Source of the DNA: an uncultured Pelagibacteraceae bacterium
GTDB lineage: Bacteria; Pseudomonadota; Alphaproteobacteria; Pelagibacterales; Pelagibacteraceae
Assembly: GCA_902588965.1 (NCBI GenBank)
Contig: CACIRD010000003.1
Coordinates: 1 to 64,000, forward strand
Direction of reading: 5' to 3'
Length of the DNA: 64,000 nt
The notes under the pieces are model-generated. The model had not been told where the DNA came from, did not search any database, and saw only the letters and a program-made list of their open reading frames with translations. Positions 9,641-17,333 of this stretch are shown one piece after another. A program made the translations under genes and the position numbers. The first letter of the stretch is position 1. Each line of letters begins with the position of its first letter.

Positions 9641-10228
9641 TTAACTCTCTGTGTCTATTAATAACCAATTAGGGTTTGTAGATTTTATATTTTTTGAAAA
9701 TTTCCAAGTATCAAAAACTTTTTTAATTTTTTTTGGATCTCCAGACAAGATGTTGTTATTTTTGTCTTTTACGCATGAAATTATTTCACTTACGAAGTTA
9801 ACTGTTACCTCCAAAAAACCTTTATTATTTTCATGACTTTTTATCTCGGCTGAGCTAATTCCTATAAATGTTGTCTCAGAAGTTTGGCCATTGTTGCTTC
9901 GATCTTTTATTGCTTCTTCAAATTGATCATAAATTTTTTTATCTAACAACTGTTTAACATTTCTCAGATTACCGGTAGAAAAACTTGTTATAATATTTTC
10001 ATATGCAATTTTAGCACCTGTTATAAAATTCTTCTTCTCTGTATCATCAAAAACCATTTCTTTATTTGGATTTGCTGTTTTTTCTTTTGGAAAGTTTGTT
10101 TCGAAGTTAGTCGGTACCTTTTCCTCAAAACCAGATTTTCTTCCTAAAATTCCTCTCAGTCTAAGGAAAATAAACCCTGCAATCATTGCTAGTAAAATTA
10201 TGTCAATATATTCAAAGCTATTATTCAT
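9641..10228 (-). CDS. Tim44-like membrane-anchored protein
   Basis: One transmembrane helix near the N-terminus (about residues 8-24, IDIILLAMIAGFIFLRLRGILG) is followed by a Lys/Pro-rich linker and a C-terminal domain like that of mitochondrial Tim44 (AYENIITSFSTGNLRNVKQLLDKKIYDQFEEAI ... VNFVSEIIS). Alphaproteobacterial members are inner-membrane proteins often adjacent to secB and fxsA, as here. Function in bacteria is not firmly settled; a membrane adaptor role is inferred. 195 residues. Confidence 0.85.
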   Translation of the reverse strand: MNNSFEYIDIILLAMIAGFIFLRLRGILGRKSGFEEKVPTNFETNFPKEKTANPNKEMVFDDTEKKNFITGAKIAYENIITSFSTGNLRNVKQLLDKKIYDQFEEAIKDRSNNGQTSETTFIGISSAEIKSHENNKGFLEVTVNFVSEIISCVKDKNNNILSGDPKKIKKVFDTWKFSKNIKSTNPNWLLIDTES

Positions 10229-10286
10229 ACTTAAATATTATTTACTATGTTGCTTAATTTCAACTAGCAAATTAGACTAAAGGCAA

Positions 10287-10700
10287 ATGAACGCATTTTT
10301 ACTACTTATTATTTTAATACCAATATTGGAAATTTATCTATTTATTGAAATTGGTGGGCAGATTGGAGCTTTTAATACAATATCACTAATTTTTATTACA
10401 GCTTTTGTTGGGGTGTTATATGCTAGATTTGAAGGTTTCAACACTCTAAAATCTGGAATGAGCCAGTTAGTTAAAAACGAACTTCCTGTATATGAAATTA
10501 TTTCAGGGGCTGCTTTGGCTTTTGCGGCACTTTTGCTTATTTTGCCAGGTTTCGCAACAGATTTTCTTGGCTTGTTAATTATTTTTCCACCCACTCGAAA
10601 GTTGTTATTTAAAAAATTTTCAAATAAGTATTCAAGTAAAAAAAATGTTAAACAAGACTTTATAGAAGGAGAGTCTGAGGATATAGATGATTCCAAATGA
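10287..10700 (+). CDS. fxsA: FxsA-family inner-membrane protein
   Basis: FxsA family proteins are small inner-membrane proteins (the E. coli member affects phage T7 exclusion by F). The 137-residue protein opens LLLIILIPILEIYLFIEIGGQIGA, the family hallmark with Glu-Xaa-Xaa-Xaa-Phe/Ile in the first helix, then TM segments at about 27-47 and 73-100 including LLILPGFATDFLGLLIIFPPTR, the conserved Pro-Gly-Xaa-Xaa-Thr/Ser-Asp loop. It is divergent from the Tim44-like gene and overlaps secB by 4 bp. Confidence 0.92.
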   Translation: MNAFLLLIILIPILEIYLFIEIGGQIGAFNTISLIFITAFVGVLYARFEGFNTLKSGMSQLVKNELPVYEIISGAALAFAALLLILPGFATDFLGLLIIFPPTRKLLFKKFSNKYSSKKNVKQDFIEGESEDIDDSK

Positions 10701-11119
10701 GCCAAAAATTTAAAATATTATCAGGTTTTATAAAAGACATGTCTAGTGAAACACCCGATGTTAAGAGTTACTTATTTACTAAAGATAATATTTCAAATTA
10801 TGAGTTAGATATTAATATTAATTCTATTGCCCTAAAGAATAAATTGGTAGAAGTAGACACAAGTTTAAAATTTGAAAATAAAGAAAAAGCAGACAACAAG
10901 TCCTTTTTTGAAGTAATATATGCTTCCATTGTAAAAATTGAAGATAATATTACAGATAAAAAAGATCTTCAAAAAATAATACTCTGCGATGTTCAAACTG
11001 AAATTTACCCAAAAATTGAAAAGATTTTATTAAATTTACTTACTGACTCCGGATATCCAAATGTCAAATTCAACAAAAAAGTCGATTTTAATCAACTTTT
11101 TAATGAAAAATTTAATTAA
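10697..11119 (+). CDS. secB: Protein-export chaperone SecB
   Basis: SecB keeps precursors unfolded and hands them to SecA. The 140-residue protein has the family pattern IKDMSSETPD near residue 12, the beta strands ending EVIYASIVKI, and the C-terminal part ILCDVQTEIYPKIEKILLNLLTDSGYPNVKF, which matches the conserved Phe/Pro-Xaa-Xaa-Arg/Lys-Xaa-Xaa-Ile helix. A little shorter than the usual 150-165. The gene is translationally coupled to fxsA and overlaps dnaQ at the 3' end by 8 bp. Confidence 0.92.
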   Translation: MSQKFKILSGFIKDMSSETPDVKSYLFTKDNISNYELDININSIALKNKLVEVDTSLKFENKEKADNKSFFEVIYASIVKIEDNITDKKDLQKIILCDVQTEIYPKIEKILLNLLTDSGYPNVKFNKKVDFNQLFNEKFN

Positions 11120-11786
11120 AGAAATTTTTTCGCAAACTGGATTTTAAAAAATTCTTGTGCAACTTTATCTCATCTACATTTGGTTTGATAATTTTTTTAC
11201 AATAAGATAATTTATCATCTTCTATATTTGCATCATTTTTATCATCTAGTTGGAAATTTAATGCAGGTTCTTTTTGATCTATTAAATTTATATAAACTTT
11301 TGTTAAGAGTTCACAGTCTAAAATTGCGTTGTGCTTATCTCTTCTTGAGTTATCTATTTTATATTTTTTGCAAAGTGCGTCCAGGCTTATTTGAGACCCG
11401 GGAAATTTATCTCTTGCAATTTTAAGAGTATCTATAACTTGGTTTTCATTTATTTTTTTTTCCCCAATTAAAGCCAATTCATTATTTAAATGTGAAATAT
11501 CAAAGCTTGAATTGTGAATTACTAATTTTTTGCCTTTAATAAATAATAAGAAATCATCCACAATATCTTTAAACTTTTTCTGAGAAAGTAAAAAATCATC
11601 AGAATAACCATGAACTTTAAAAGCTTGTTCAGATACTTTTCTTTCTGGATTTAAATAACAATGAAATTGTCTTTTTGTTGGTACATAATTCTCAATCTCA
11701 ATACACCCTATTTCTACAATTCTATGACCATCTTTTACATCTAGGCCGGTTGTTTCTGTGTCTAGAACTATTTCTTTAATACTCAT
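11112..11786 (-). CDS. dnaQ: DNA polymerase III epsilon subunit (proofreading exonuclease)
   Basis: Epsilon is the 3'-5' proofreading exonuclease of the replicase. Exo I motif VLDTETTGLD provides Asp9 and Glu11; exo II is HNSSFDISHLNNEL; exo III epsilon-type is RRDKHNAILDCELL with catalytic His and Asp. 224 residues. It heads toward the dnaQ-coaE-aroE-maf run on the minus strand and overlaps coaE by 11 bp. Confidence 0.96.
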   Translation of the reverse strand: MSIKEIVLDTETTGLDVKDGHRIVEIGCIEIENYVPTKRQFHCYLNPERKVSEQAFKVHGYSDDFLLSQKKFKDIVDDFLLFIKGKKLVIHNSSFDISHLNNELALIGEKKINENQVIDTLKIARDKFPGSQISLDALCKKYKIDNSRRDKHNAILDCELLTKVYINLIDQKEPALNFQLDDKNDANIEDDKLSYCKKIIKPNVDEIKLHKNFLKSSLRKNFFN

Positions 11787-12357
11787 TTTTTAAAATTTCT
11801 CTTTTAATTATATTAATTTTATTTTTAATAATTTTAGAATTAAAATTATTATTAATTATATATCTTGCTTTCTTTTTTTTAAAACTACTTTTAAGTTGTA
11901 TTTTATTAAAGCGATTGAGTATTTTTTGATTAAATTTAGGTCTTTTTTTTAATCTTTTTTTTATTTCATCGTTTTTAGCATTGACATAAATAATAATATC
12001 ATTTTTCTTATTTAATTTATTTTCAAAATACAAGGGTATATCGAGAACTATAGCTTTTTTATTTTTATTTTTTTTTAGGAAAATTTTTAGTTTTTTTCTT
12101 ACCAACGGATGTATTATTTTTGCAATTATGTTTAAATTTTTTTTATTTTCTAAAATCGCTTCTGAAATTTCTTTTTTATTAATTGGAAATGATTGAACAA
12201 ATTTTGGAATTTTTTTTTTCAATTTTAAAAAACATTCTTTATTGCTTTTATATATATTTGCCACCTGCTTATCGGCATTAAAAACTGGCATTCTGAGTAA
12301 AGTGGCCACAAAGGTTTTACCTGAACCTATTTTTCCAACAACCGCTATTTGTATCAT
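11776..12357 (-). CDS. coaE: Dephospho-CoA kinase
   Basis: CoaE phosphorylates dephospho-CoA in the final step of coenzyme A synthesis. The P-loop GKIGSGKT is at residues 8-15, followed by VFNADKQVANIY with the conserved Asp-Ala/Ser-Asp region, HPLVRKKL and the lid DIPLYFENKL. 193 residues, very Lys-rich. It overlaps dnaQ and aroE. Confidence 0.95.
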   Translation of the reverse strand: MIQIAVVGKIGSGKTFVATLLRMPVFNADKQVANIYKSNKECFLKLKKKIPKFVQSFPINKKEISEAILENKKNLNIIAKIIHPLVRKKLKIFLKKNKNKKAIVLDIPLYFENKLNKKNDIIIYVNAKNDEIKKRLKKRPKFNQKILNRFNKIQLKSSFKKKKARYIINNNFNSKIIKNKINIIKREILKNEY

Positions 12358-13148
12358 TTTTCAATTAGTTTTATTGTTTCATCATCTATTTTTGGAAATT
12401 TTTTATGCCAAACTGAAAATGATTGGTGTGCTTGATAAATAAACATCATTTTTCCATTTTCAGTTTTATGCCCTAATCTTTTAGCATCTTTTAAAAAGTT
12501 TGTTTCAGGTGGGTTATAAATAATATCATAAAAAAATTTATCTTTTCCGAATTTTTCAAGTTCTAAATTAATTTTGTCATTTTTATTTAGTCCAACACTT
12601 GTAGCATTTATTATCATATCAATCTCTATTTTTCTTTCCCAATCAAAAATATCAATATCGGAGTATATTTTTTTTAAGTCTCTGACTTTTTCTTGAGTCC
12701 TATTATGTAATAAAATCTTTTTGGCATACATTTTTTTGAGAGCTACAATAATTGACGGAACAACACCACCTGCTCCTAATATTAAAACATTTTTGTTTTT
12801 TACGTCGTATTTGAAATACCTTATTCCAAGTTCAAAGCCAGCAATATCAGTATTGTGTCCAATAACCTTATCACTATCAAGGTAAACAGTATTAACTGAG
12901 TTTGTTTCTTTTGCCTCCTGTGTAAGTTCGTCTAGATATGGTATTATTTTTTTTTTAAAAGGCACAGTAACATTCACACCTTCAATTTCTCCTGACCTGA
13001 TTTTTAGAACTATATTTTCTAAATCATTTTCGTTAAGAAGTTTTTTTTCATATGATGCTTCAATTTTATTAATCTTAATCCAATAATTATGAAGTTCTGG
13101 TGAGAGTGAGTGATCTATTGGGTTGCCTATTACTAAAAATTTTTGCAT
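12354..13148 (-). CDS. aroE: Shikimate dehydrogenase
   Basis: AroE reduces 3-dehydroshikimate with NADPH in aromatic amino acid synthesis. Substrate-binding residues are visible in NPIDHSLSPELHNYW and GVNVTVPFKK (catalytic Lys), with Asp in GHNTDIAGFELGI. The NADP Rossmann loop is LILGAGGVVPSI, and the C-terminal Gln-Ala is in MFIYQAHQSFSVW. 264 residues. It sits in the coaE-aroE-maf cluster typical of alphaproteobacteria and overlaps coaE by 4 bp. Confidence 0.96.
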   Translation of the reverse strand: MQKFLVIGNPIDHSLSPELHNYWIKINKIEASYEKKLLNENDLENIVLKIRSGEIEGVNVTVPFKKKIIPYLDELTQEAKETNSVNTVYLDSDKVIGHNTDIAGFELGIRYFKYDVKNKNVLILGAGGVVPSIIVALKKMYAKKILLHNRTQEKVRDLKKIYSDIDIFDWERKIEIDMIINATSVGLNKNDKINLELEKFGKDKFFYDIIYNPPETNFLKDAKRLGHKTENGKMMFIYQAHQSFSVWHKKFPKIDDETIKLIEK

Positions 13149-13150
13149 CT

Positions 13151-13735
13151 TTATTTAACCTGCATTAAATATTCTTTAATTTTTTTAATTGGTAACCCCA
13201 TTATAGTATTTCGGTCCCCTTTTATCTCGTAAAATAAATTTTTGCCCTCTTTTTCAATTTGATAAACATTATATGCATATAAATCATCATCTGTAATTTT
13301 TGATAGATAGTCTTTTAGATCATCATCACTTAGCTTTTTCATACTTAATTCTGCTCTATCGCTATGGTTCCAAATCATGGATCCATTTTTTGATATACAA
13401 ACTGAGCTTATTAAATAATGTTTTTTTCCATTCAGCTTTTTTAATATTCGAAAAGCTTCGTCTCTAGATGATGGCTTTGAAATAATCTTACCTTCAAGAT
13501 CAATAACACTGTCCGCACCTAAAACTAATTTTTCATTTTCTCTTTGACTTACTTTATTCGCTTTTATTTCTGCTAAATTTCTAGATATAGTTTCTGGTGT
13601 TGCATTTTCATAAGAAAGTGACTTTTTTATAGATTCTTCATCTACATTTGATGGTTCTACAACACATTTTATATTATGATTATCTAAAATTTCTTTTCTC
13701 ACTTTGCTTTTTGAAGCTAAAATTATTTTAAACAT
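13151..13735 (-). CDS. maf: Maf-family nucleotide pyrophosphatase
   Basis: Maf proteins are house-cleaning nucleoside triphosphate pyrophosphatases acting on non-canonical or modified nucleotides. The N-terminal ILASKSKVRKEILDN corresponds to the Ser-Xaa-Ser-Xaa-Arg-Arg loop with a Lys-Val replacement, and VLGADSVIDLEGKIISKPSSRDEA carries the catalytic Asp and conserved Lys-Pro. 194 residues. Which Maf subclass (dTTP/UTP or 7-methyl-GTP) cannot be told here. Confidence 0.93.
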   Translation of the reverse strand: MFKIILASKSKVRKEILDNHNIKCVVEPSNVDEESIKKSLSYENATPETISRNLAEIKANKVSQRENEKLVLGADSVIDLEGKIISKPSSRDEAFRILKKLNGKKHYLISSVCISKNGSMIWNHSDRAELSMKKLSDDDLKDYLSKITDDDLYAYNVYQIEKEGKNLFYEIKGDRNTIMGLPIKKIKEYLMQVK

Positions 13736-14549
13736 TCTTTTTATTTATTTCATAAATTTTTATTACCGATGCTGCAGTTTCCTCAACTGATTTTCTACTA
13801 ACATCAATAACTGGCCATTTATACTTTTGAAAAGTTTTTTTTGAATTGTTAACTTCTTCGTAAATTTTTTGTAAATTTGTGTAGTTTTTTCCTGCAGTTT
13901 CCTTTAAGGAAGTAATTCTGTTTTTTCTTATTTCAGACAGCCTTTCTGGTTCTGCCGTTAATCCTATAATACAAGATTTGCTAATTGATTTTATTTTTTC
14001 AGGTATAGAATTTTTATTAACAAGTGGAATATTTGCTACTTTATATCCTTTGTTTGCTAAATAAATTGATGTTGGTGTTTTACTGGTTCTGCTTACCCCC
14101 AAAAGAATTATATCTGATTTTTGAATGTCAGCTATTGAATTTCCATCATCATGGTTCATTGTAAATTGGATAGCTTCTATTCTTTTATAATATTCCTCAT
14201 CAAGCATATGTTGGCCGCTTGGTATGTGTGACGCATCTTGATTTAATAGCTTTGAAAAATTTATTATTAAATCGCCTAAAACACTAAAACAGGGTATTTT
14301 AAGTTTATTAGATTTTCTTGACAAATATCTCGCAAGATCAACATCAACGATTGTATATAAAATTATAGATTTTGAATTTTTTTTACAAATTTCCAAAATT
14401 CTAGAAATTTGATTTTCTGTTCTAGTAAAAGAAAAGTGGTTAGTTTCATAAGAAAAATTTTTAAATTGAGCTTTTAAGGCTAGGAAAATTCTATCTAGAG
14501 TTTCTCCAGTAGAGTCTGATATTAGGTAAATTTGATATTTATTATTCAT
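13728..14549 (-). CDS. ppsR: Pyruvate phosphate dikinase / PEP synthase regulatory protein
   Basis: This DUF299-family bifunctional enzyme phosphorylates (with ADP) and dephosphorylates a Thr next to the catalytic His of pyruvate phosphate dikinase or PEP synthase, setting gluconeogenic flux. The family start YQIYLISDSTGETLDRIF and the P-loop-like GVSRTSKTPTSIYLANKGYKVAN (near residue 152) are intact. 273 residues. The target enzyme is not in this window. The gene is the last one before the putative origin and overlaps maf by 8 bp. Confidence 0.94.
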   Translation of the reverse strand: MNNKYQIYLISDSTGETLDRIFLALKAQFKNFSYETNHFSFTRTENQISRILEICKKNSKSIILYTIVDVDLARYLSRKSNKLKIPCFSVLGDLIINFSKLLNQDASHIPSGQHMLDEEYYKRIEAIQFTMNHDDGNSIADIQKSDIILLGVSRTSKTPTSIYLANKGYKVANIPLVNKNSIPEKIKSISKSCIIGLTAEPERLSEIRKNRITSLKETAGKNYTNLQKIYEEVNNSKKTFQKYKWPVIDVSRKSVEETAASVIKIYEINKKNV

Positions 14550-14637
14550 GTATAATTTGTATATAAGTTGTTAATATTAAACTTATTTAGCATAAAATTG
14601 AATATTATTGTTTTTTAAGTGAAAAAAACCAGTTTAA

Positions 14638-14650
14638 TTAACATTATTAA
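14638..14650. repeat. Origin-region 13-mer, copy 1
   Basis: TTAACATTATTAA. A second copy with one change lies at 14776-14788. Here three TTAA units are spaced exactly 9 bp apart (14638, 14647, 14656). Confidence 0.6.
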
Positions 14651-14724
14651 ACATGTTAATAATTTTTTACACAGTGCTTAATAAGTCGTTATTATTAAAA
14701 AAAATTAAATTTAAGAACAATTAT

Positions 14725-14755
14725 TTGACAAAAAGTTTGTGGATAAAAATGTTAT
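14725..14755 (+). promoter_or_regulatory. Possible hemE promoter across the DnaA box
   Basis: A perfect -35 hexamer TTGACA at 14725-14730 is followed 19 bp later by TGTTAT (14750-14755), with other AT-rich -10 choices nearby. The perfect DnaA box lies inside the spacer, so DnaA binding would be expected to block this promoter. The spacer is longer than optimal and the region is AT-rich, so the assignment is weak. Confidence 0.3.
14738..14746 (-). promoter_or_regulatory. Perfect DnaA box
   Basis: TTATCCACA on the minus strand, identical to the strongest form of the TTATNCACA consensus, in the gene-free region before hemE. Confidence 0.75.
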
Positions 14756-14775
14756 TATAAGTTAATAAAAAATAA

Positions 14776-14788
14776 TTAACGTTATTAA
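14776..14788. repeat. Origin-region 13-mer, copy 2
   Basis: TTAACGTTATTAA, differing from the copy at 14638-14650 only at the sixth base. It overlaps the right arm of the GTTAAT/ATTAAC inverted repeat. Confidence 0.6.
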
Positions 14789-14831
14789 CAAAGGTATAAT
14801 CTAATACTAAACTATATATATTAATTAATGT

Positions 14832-15848
14832 ATGACACCAATACATCGAGTAATAAAAAACAAAACAACATCTATATCACCTATATGGTTTATGAGACAG
14901 GCTGGAAGATATTTGCCCGAATTTAGAGAAATAAGAAAATCAAATCCAAATTTTATTAATCTCTGTTTAAATGAAAAAATTACTCCGGAAATTACGCTAC
15001 AACCATTAAATAGATTTAACTTAGATGCAGCAATAATATTCTCTGATATTCTAATGGTCCCACATGGTCTTAATCAAAAGGTTGAGTTTAAAAAGAATTA
15101 TGGGCCATCACTAGGTGACCTAGAACTTAAAAAGATTTTAGAGATAAAAGAAGACGAATTTAACAACAAACTCCTACCTGTCTATAAGGCAATAGACATT
15201 GTTTCAAAGAACGAAATTACAAAAAATAAAGATGTTATAGGATTTGTGGGTGCCCCATGGACTATACTTGTTTATATGTTGAACAAAAAATCTCCAAAAT
15301 TAGAAATTGATATAAATAAAACTATATTTGATAAATTCAAAGAAGCTGAACTGGAAATGATTTTAAAAACTGTCATTAAATTTTTAAAAATTCACATAAA
15401 AAACCAAATAGATAATGGAGCTTCATTAATACAGATTTTTGATAGTTGGGCAGGCTTACTAAATGAAAAACTTTATAGTAAGTATATTTTTAATCCAACT
15501 ATAGAATTAGTAGAGTTTACAAAAAGTTTAAACGTGCCAGTAATATGTTTTCCGCGCAATATCAAAGATTATAAAAGATTTTGCGAAGTAGTTAAACCAG
15601 ATGTAGTAAATATAGATTATGATGTCGATCCTAAAGAAATAAGTAATAAAATAAAAATTCCTATTCAGGGAGGACTCGATCCTAAAATTTTACTTGGTGA
15701 TATTGCACAACTAAAAAAGAATGCAATAAATTATTTAAAGATTTTTAAAGATCACCCTTATATATTTAATTTGGGTCATGGAGTTCTTCCCGAAACAGAT
15801 CCCAAGACAATAGATTATTTAGTAAAATTAGTTAAGGACTTTAAATGA
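14832..15848 (+). CDS. hemE: Uroporphyrinogen decarboxylase
   Basis: HemE decarboxylates uroporphyrinogen III to coproporphyrinogen III in heme synthesis. The active-site signature PIWFMRQAGRYLPEFR is at about residues 19-34, the catalytic Asp is in AIIFSDILMVP, and GFVGAPWTILVYM and FNLGHGVLPETDP are conserved family blocks. 338 residues. It overlaps hemH by 4 bp and starts the rightward leading-strand block beside the origin. Confidence 0.97.
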   Translation: MTPIHRVIKNKTTSISPIWFMRQAGRYLPEFREIRKSNPNFINLCLNEKITPEITLQPLNRFNLDAAIIFSDILMVPHGLNQKVEFKKNYGPSLGDLELKKILEIKEDEFNNKLLPVYKAIDIVSKNEITKNKDVIGFVGAPWTILVYMLNKKSPKLEIDINKTIFDKFKEAELEMILKTVIKFLKIHIKNQIDNGASLIQIFDSWAGLLNEKLYSKYIFNPTIELVEFTKSLNVPVICFPRNIKDYKRFCEVVKPDVVNIDYDVDPKEISNKIKIPIQGGLDPKILLGDIAQLKKNAINYLKIFKDHPYIFNLGHGVLPETDPKTIDYLVKLVKDFK

Positions 15849-16840
15849 CAGATCATCCAGAAGTTAAATATGGAAAGACTGGGGTTCTTTTAATTAATCT
15901 TGGAACACCGGACTCGACAAGTTGGTTTGATATTAGAAAATATTTAAAAGAATTTTTGTCAGACAAAAGGGTTATAGAGGTAAATCCTTTCTTCTGGAAA
16001 ATAATACTCAATTTATTTATTTTAACTTTTAGACCATCCAAAACAGCAAAAGCATACAAAGAAATATGGATGAAAGATCTCAACATATCACCTTTAAAGT
16101 ATTTTACAGAAATGCAAACCAAAAAACTAAGAAATAAAATTGAAAATGATAAAATTATAGTTGATTACGCGATGCGATATGGAAATCCAAGCATAAATTT
16201 GAAAATAAAAAAGCTACAGGAAGAGGGATGTGAAAATTTAATTGTGTTGCCTCTCTACCCGCAATATGCAGCCCCCACAACAGCCACAGTGTGTGATGAA
16301 GTATATAGATCATTAATGAAAATGAGGTGGCAACCAAGTTTACAAATTGTATCACACTATGAATCAGATCCTATGTATATAGATGCGCTGGTAAATAGTA
16401 TTAATAAAAAATTATCTGAGATTGATTGGAAACCAGATATTATAATTGCTTCATATCACGGGATACCTCAAAAATATTTTGAGAAAGGAGATCCATACCA
16501 ATGTTATTGTCAGAAAACATCACGTTTAATAACAGAAAAATTTAATAAAATTCCTATAAAAACAACTTTTCAATCTAGATTTGGTCCACAGGAATGGCTT
16601 AAACCTTATACCGATAAAACATTTGAAGAACTGCCGAAAGAGGGTAAAAAAAAAATACTTGTCATTTGTCCAGGATTTTCCTCAGATTGTGTAGAAACTC
16701 TTGAGGAAATACTTATTCAAGGAAAAGAAAGTTTTATAAAATCTGGTGGAGAGAATTTTGATTTAATACCCTGTTTAAATGACAACGATGATCATATAAA
16801 TTTACTTAATAGACTAGTATCTAATTACTTAAAAAATTAA
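15845..16840 (+). CDS. hemH: Ferrochelatase
   Basis: HemH inserts ferrous iron into protoporphyrin IX. Diagnostic blocks are GVLLINLGTPDS near the start, LPLYPQYAAPTTATV, SYHGIPQKYFEKGDPYQCYC with the catalytic His, TFQSRFGPQEWLKPYT, and CPGFSSDCVETLEEI. 331 residues. It lies between hemE and hemJ, with 4 bp and 1 bp overlaps, forming a heme operon. Confidence 0.97.
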   Translation: MTDHPEVKYGKTGVLLINLGTPDSTSWFDIRKYLKEFLSDKRVIEVNPFFWKIILNLFILTFRPSKTAKAYKEIWMKDLNISPLKYFTEMQTKKLRNKIENDKIIVDYAMRYGNPSINLKIKKLQEEGCENLIVLPLYPQYAAPTTATVCDEVYRSLMKMRWQPSLQIVSHYESDPMYIDALVNSINKKLSEIDWKPDIIIASYHGIPQKYFEKGDPYQCYCQKTSRLITEKFNKIPIKTTFQSRFGPQEWLKPYTDKTFEELPKEGKKKILVICPGFSSDCVETLEEILIQGKESFIKSGGENFDLIPCLNDNDDHINLLNRLVSNYLKN

Positions 16841-17274
16841 TGAATATTTATCTTACTTATAAAGCGCTTCACTTAATAGCAGTAATATCCTGGATGGCTG
16901 GATTATTATATTTGCCAAGAATTTTTGTTTATCACACAGAAAATCAATCTGATAAAAATATATCAAATGTTTTTAAAACTATGGAAAGAAAACTTTATTT
17001 TTATATAATGACACCTGCCATGATAATTTCATGGATTTTTGGTCTTTTGCTGATAGGAAGTATTGGATTTAAGGAACTAGCCACTCATTGGCTCCAATCC
17101 AAGTTGATACTAGTAATATTATTAACGATCTATCATTTTTATTTGGGCTATTTTCTTCAAAAGTTTAAAATGGATACAAACACAAAATCCTCCAAATTTT
17201 TTAGGTTTTTTAACGAAGTACCAACAATTTTACTTATTTTGATTATTTTTGTTGTAATATTTAAGCCTATCTAG
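16840..17274 (+). CDS. hemJ: Protoporphyrinogen IX oxidase HemJ
   Basis: HemJ is the membrane-bound protoporphyrinogen oxidase common in alphaproteobacteria lacking HemG and HemY. The 144-residue protein has four hydrophobic helices and the family N-terminus YKALHLIAVISWMAGLLYLPRIFVYH with the conserved His and Arg residues; the third block is TPAMIISWIFGLLL. It follows hemE and hemH, completing the last steps of heme synthesis in one operon. Confidence 0.93.
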   Translation: MNIYLTYKALHLIAVISWMAGLLYLPRIFVYHTENQSDKNISNVFKTMERKLYFYIMTPAMIISWIFGLLLIGSIGFKELATHWLQSKLILVILLTIYHFYLGYFLQKFKMDTNTKSSKFFRFFNEVPTILLILIIFVVIFKPI

Positions 17275-17276
17275 AC

Positions 17277-17304
17277 TTGAAAAAAATAAAAAAATATATA
17301 TATT
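17277..17304 (+). promoter_or_regulatory. Possible sigma-70 promoter of rho
   Basis: TTGAAA at 17277-17282 and TATATT at 17299-17304 are separated by 16 bp in the only spacer (59 bp) of the hemE-rho run, 29 bp before the rho ATG. In DNA this AT-rich such matches are common by chance. Confidence 0.35.
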
Positions 17305-17333
17305 AGAGTTATCTTAAACAAAATTCCCACATT

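Larger units (their letters stand above)
14550..14831. other. Candidate chromosomal replication origin (oriC)
   Basis: This 282 bp gene-free region lies immediately upstream of hemE, the position of the origin in Caulobacter and Rickettsia. It is almost pure A/T and has a perfect DnaA box, TGTGGATAA at 14738-14746 (TTATCCACA on the minus strand), plus a one-mismatch box TTTTACACA at 14665-14673. Inverted repeats occur at 14632-14652 (GTTTAAT/ATTAAAC) and 14761-14780 (GTTAAT/ATTAAC). Genes to the left run mostly leftward and genes to the right rightward, as expected for diverging forks, and parS lies 10 kb away. Confidence 0.7.

Noticed and set aside
14550..14831. Canonical CtrA boxes (TTAA-N7-TTAA) in the origin region
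   Set aside because: I listed all TTAA tetramers there and none are 11 bp apart; spacings of 9 bp occur instead and are reported separately.
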